From NCBI GenBank assembly GCA_949878435.1, contig CATLAK010000006.1, forward strand, positions 1 through 64,000: DNA of 64,000 nt. Direction: 5' to 3'. Origin of the DNA: an uncultured Lachnospiraceae bacterium (lineage in GTDB: Bacteria; Bacillota; Clostridia; Lachnospirales; Lachnospiraceae). Below the pieces are notes generated by a model. It ran no database searches and was not told where the DNA came from. It was given only the letters and a program-made list of their open reading frames with translations. Positions 61,830 to 64,000 of this stretch are shown one piece after another. Numbering within the stretch: position 1 is the first letter of the stretch; each line of letters opens with the position of its first letter. Made by a program: the position numbers and the translations under genes.

Positions 61830-61878
61830 ATGAGCCTCCTTAACACGTTTCGTTAATTCATGATGCCCATATGATTGG
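61822..61878 (-). promoter_or_regulatory. Hairpin able to sequester the ydcZ-like start codon
   Basis: Minus-strand RNA: CCAATCATATG (61868-61878) pairs perfectly with CATATGATTGG (61822-61832), which includes the ATG start. The 35-base loop holds GGAGG and an inner TTAAC/GTTAA pairing. Confidence 0.5.
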
Positions 61879-61882
61879 AAAA

Positions 61883-63289
61883 TTATTCATCCAGATATTC
61901 TGTTTCTTCCTCCGGTGCTTCAGGTTCCTCAAGGTATTCCTCCTGATAAGCTGTTCCGGTTACCTGCGACATAATCTGTTCCGACAATTCCTTTAACTTT
62001 TCGTTGGCATCCGCACCGTTCCACACCTGTGAAAAGACCACCTCAAGTTTTACCCAAAAATTACTCGTCTCAATCATCTTAGGCATAGAAATAGACTGTT
62101 CATACTCCTGTGCAAACTTGTCCAATGCTTCGTAGCCGTAGTCCACACCCTTAGCTGCCGATACCTTCCCTGTCCTTGCATACAAAATATCATTGTATTC
62201 GGCAGTCAGAAAATAAGCAAAGTCATTGGCGTCTTCCTTCTTTTCTGAATAACCGTTTACGACTACGCAGCTTGTAACGGAAAGGGAACGCGTCTTCCTG
62301 CTCTCGTCGATATCCGGCGCCAGCGCAATATCGTAATCATATCCAAATAAGCTATCCTCCTTCGCCTGCTCTAATTTAAACACTGCGTCTGTGGTAGCCA
62401 TGGTAAAAACCATCTTTCCAGCCATAAATTCGTCCAGTATCGCTTCATAATCGCTTTCGCTGGTATCAATGGAAAAGAACTGGTTCAAGTCCTGATAGAC
62501 GCGCAGACTGGCAATAGCATCCAGATTATAGATATCAATCTGGGAGGTATCCCAACCGGCTTCTCCCCCCATTTTAATAGAATTTCCAACAAAAAAATAA
62601 TTATAGAAAATATCTGTGACATCCCACTTAAAGACACCTTCCACCTGCTGCGGGGCATCATAATTATCTGCAAAAGTCTCTATATCCAAAATTGTCCTCG
62701 GAAGGAGCTCCTGCACCTTTGCCTCAACCTGTTCTTCCGTAAATGCAGGTTCCTGCTCCGCCTCTGCTTCAAGGCTGGCCCTTGCCATATCCTTCAGATA
62801 CGTCTTATTGTACAAGAGAGAGCTGGTCTCAAAGTAAAAAGGATATCCCACAAATTTGTCCTTATAAGAAGCAGCCTGCAGACCCGTTCCAATATAGACC
62901 TCTTCCATTGCAGCTCCGTCCTTAGGCATAACCTCGCTCGCAAGACCGGCAAGGCTCGCCTTCTCCAAGGATTCATGGCTGATGATATATAAGTCCGGCG
63001 CACTGTTTTCCAGGGAAGCCTGATTGATTTTTTCCAGATATTCCAGCCCTGATTCTAATACCGGCACCACCCGCACATCATGGGTCTCATTATACGTAAC
63101 TGCCGCACTGCTTAAATAAGAAGTAAGGGCTTCATCCGTATACCAAAGATAAATCGTCTCCTTTTCCCCTGCAAAGATAGTTTCCTCCTGCTTTTCGCTT
63201 ATCTGTCTGCCTGATCCGGCAATGCCAAAAACAGCTGCAGCGGCTATGGCAATGATTCCTATTGCCGTAAGTCGTTTTTTCAGACTCAT
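61883..63289 (-). CDS. Extracellular solute-binding protein (family 1 type)
   Basis: 468 residues. N-terminal membrane-type signal (LTAIGIIAIAAAAVFGIAG) without an obvious lipobox Cys, then a periplasmic-binding fold with IYLWYTDEALTSYL, DLYIISHESLEKA, VGYPFYFETSSLLYNK, and MFTMATTDAVF-like text. The tail is Glu/Pro-rich (LEEPEAPEEETE). Such proteins capture sugars or peptides for ABC importers; no permease genes are adjacent within the window. It starts 14 bp after the end of argD, on the same strand. Confidence 0.8.
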   Translation of the reverse strand: MSLKKRLTAIGIIAIAAAAVFGIAGSGRQISEKQEETIFAGEKETIYLWYTDEALTSYLSSAAVTYNETHDVRVVPVLESGLEYLEKINQASLENSAPDLYIISHESLEKASLAGLASEVMPKDGAAMEEVYIGTGLQAASYKDKFVGYPFYFETSSLLYNKTYLKDMARASLEAEAEQEPAFTEEQVEAKVQELLPRTILDIETFADNYDAPQQVEGVFKWDVTDIFYNYFFVGNSIKMGGEAGWDTSQIDIYNLDAIASLRVYQDLNQFFSIDTSESDYEAILDEFMAGKMVFTMATTDAVFKLEQAKEDSLFGYDYDIALAPDIDESRKTRSLSVTSCVVVNGYSEKKEDANDFAYFLTAEYNDILYARTGKVSAAKGVDYGYEALDKFAQEYEQSISMPKMIETSNFWVKLEVVFSQVWNGADANEKLKELSEQIMSQVTGTAYQEEYLEEPEAPEEETEYLDE

Positions 63290-63303
63290 TCTTTACTCCA
63301 TTT

Positions 63304-64000
63304 CTATTCTGCATCCAGACAGGTCCGTAAGATCGCTGTCATCTCATCTACATGTTCCTTTGTAATGATAAGGGGAGGGACAAAACGAATGATATTCATT
63401 CCTGCATTGATCAGGATTAGTCCCCTGTCAAGTGCCTTTGTGATAATATCTCCTACCGGTCTGTCAAATACCAGTCCCTGCATCAGCCCGGCGCCGCGTC
63501 TGGTTTCAATACAATCATATTCCCTGACAAGTTCATCTAACTTCTTTTCCAGATAAGCCCCCGTCTCTTTCACATTATCTATTATATGGTTCTCCTCAAA
63601 TAAATCAAGTACAATATTTATTGCCGCCCCTGCCAGCGGGTTTCCGCCATAGGTCGTGCCGTGGTCGCCGCTGGTAAGAGAATTTGCCCCCACCTTTTCT
63701 GTCAGCAAAAACGCCCCCACCGGGATGCCGCATCCCAGCGCTTTAGCCGTGGTCATGATATCCGGTCTGATTCCGTATCTCTGCCATGCATACATGTAAC
63801 CGGTCCGCCCCATGCCGCATTGAATCTCATCAAGGATAAGCAAGATATCCTTTTCCTCACAGAGTTTCTTGATGCTCTTCATAAAGGCTTCCTCCGCCGG
63901 ATAAATGCCGCCCTCTCCCTGCACCGTCTCAAACAGGATCGCGCAAGTCTTTTCATTCACCTGCTCGATCACGCTCTCAAAATCATTCATTTTGGCAAAG
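63304..64000 (-). CDS. argD: Acetylornithine aminotransferase (3' part only)
   Basis: The frame is open to the window edge, so the N-terminus lies beyond base 64000. At least 231 residues: ILFETVQGEGGIYPAE, LLILDEIQCGMGRTGYMYA (PLP-binding Asp), TTAKALGCGIPVGAFL with the PLP lysine, DHGTTYGGNPLAGAA, then the C-terminal domain with RGAGLMQGLVF and FVPPLIITKEHVDE. It transfers the amino group of glutamate to N-acetylglutamate semialdehyde in arginine synthesis. Class III aminotransferases of other substrates are similar, but ArgD fits best. Confidence 0.92.
   Translation of the reverse strand, partial: FAKMNDFESVIEQVNEKTCAILFETVQGEGGIYPAEEAFMKSIKKLCEEKDILLILDEIQCGMGRTGYMYAWQRYGIRPDIMTTAKALGCGIPVGAFLLTEKVGANSLTSGDHGTTYGGNPLAGAAINIVLDLFEENHIIDNVKETGAYLEKKLDELVREYDCIETRRGAGLMQGLVFDRPVGDIITKALDRGLILINAGMNIIRFVPPLIITKEHVDEMTAILRTCLDAE

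Overview
The window looks like chromosome from a Gram-positive, anaerobic, spore-former-related clostridium, most likely a gut-type Lachnospiraceae. The support is moderate G+C, strong AGGAGG-type ribosome sites before most genes, TTGACA/TATAAT promoters, GerMN, YtaF, ACGX-repeat and DUF6442-type genes, and abundant Fe-S and nickel-cofactor biology. Most genes lie on the minus strand. I see no phage, insertion-sequence transposase, CRISPR array or rRNA.

Layout, left to right. At 1-2.8 kb there is a minus-strand ACGX-repeat RiPP precursor cut off from its maturation genes by the window edge, then an unknown gene and a secreted-protein gene broken at a T tract. At 2.9-7.0 kb is a nickel-pincer cofactor operon (larB-larC-larE) with a ferredoxin-type aldo/keto reductase and no visible larA. 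At 7.1-16.2 kb come ilvE, folA, thyA, a beta-CASP nuclease, a short SDR-like fragment, ytaF, a Ca-type P-ATPase and a His/Cys-repeat surface protein. At 16.2-21.2 kb are a GT-C-like membrane protein, a FIST sensor paired with a soluble chemoreceptor, and mntP under a complete yybP-ykoY manganese riboswitch. At 21.2-29.6 kb lie cell-envelope genes: a three-domain deacetylase lipoprotein, a FAD-Rieske protein, and two membrane-anchored proteins (one with leucine-rich repeats) that share a duplicated promoter made of four 11-bp repeats. At 29.8-33.4 kb are tRNA-Gly, a GH3 hexosaminidase with a long odd leader, a 371-bp palindromic repeat element, a LUD-domain gene and a 37-bp tandem repeat. At 33.5-44.1 kb are glyA, lipid genes (diacylglycerol kinase, PAP2), a glycosyltransferase, an SfsA-MutY fusion, a 5'-nucleotidase, small regulators, and HAD and HD hydrolases. 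At 44.2-48.5 kb are a DUF362 ferredoxin protein and the copper module csoR-copA(copZ). At 48.5-54.8 kb are a heptad-repeat coiled coil, glycolipid genes, plsY, yqeY and holA. At 54.8-61.3 kb is a competence locus in which a two-component system and a GerMN lipoprotein sit between comEA and comEC. At 61.4-64 kb are a DMT-type exporter, a solute-binding protein and the 3' part of argD.

The least explained features are: (1) a family of long palindromic elements, two near-full copies and one remnant. Their central core is conserved, but each copy's roughly 86-101-bp arms differ from the other copy's while staying almost perfectly complementary to each other; one copy has an 8-bp target duplication. 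(2) The TGATGCA-N4 x4 promoter box shared by two surface-protein genes. (3) The ACGX-repeat peptide with tandem HxlR-like operators. (4) A CopA-CopZ fusion with an in-frame ribosome site positioned to make free CopZ. (5) A purine-rich leader with an 8-codon ORF before the GH3 gene.
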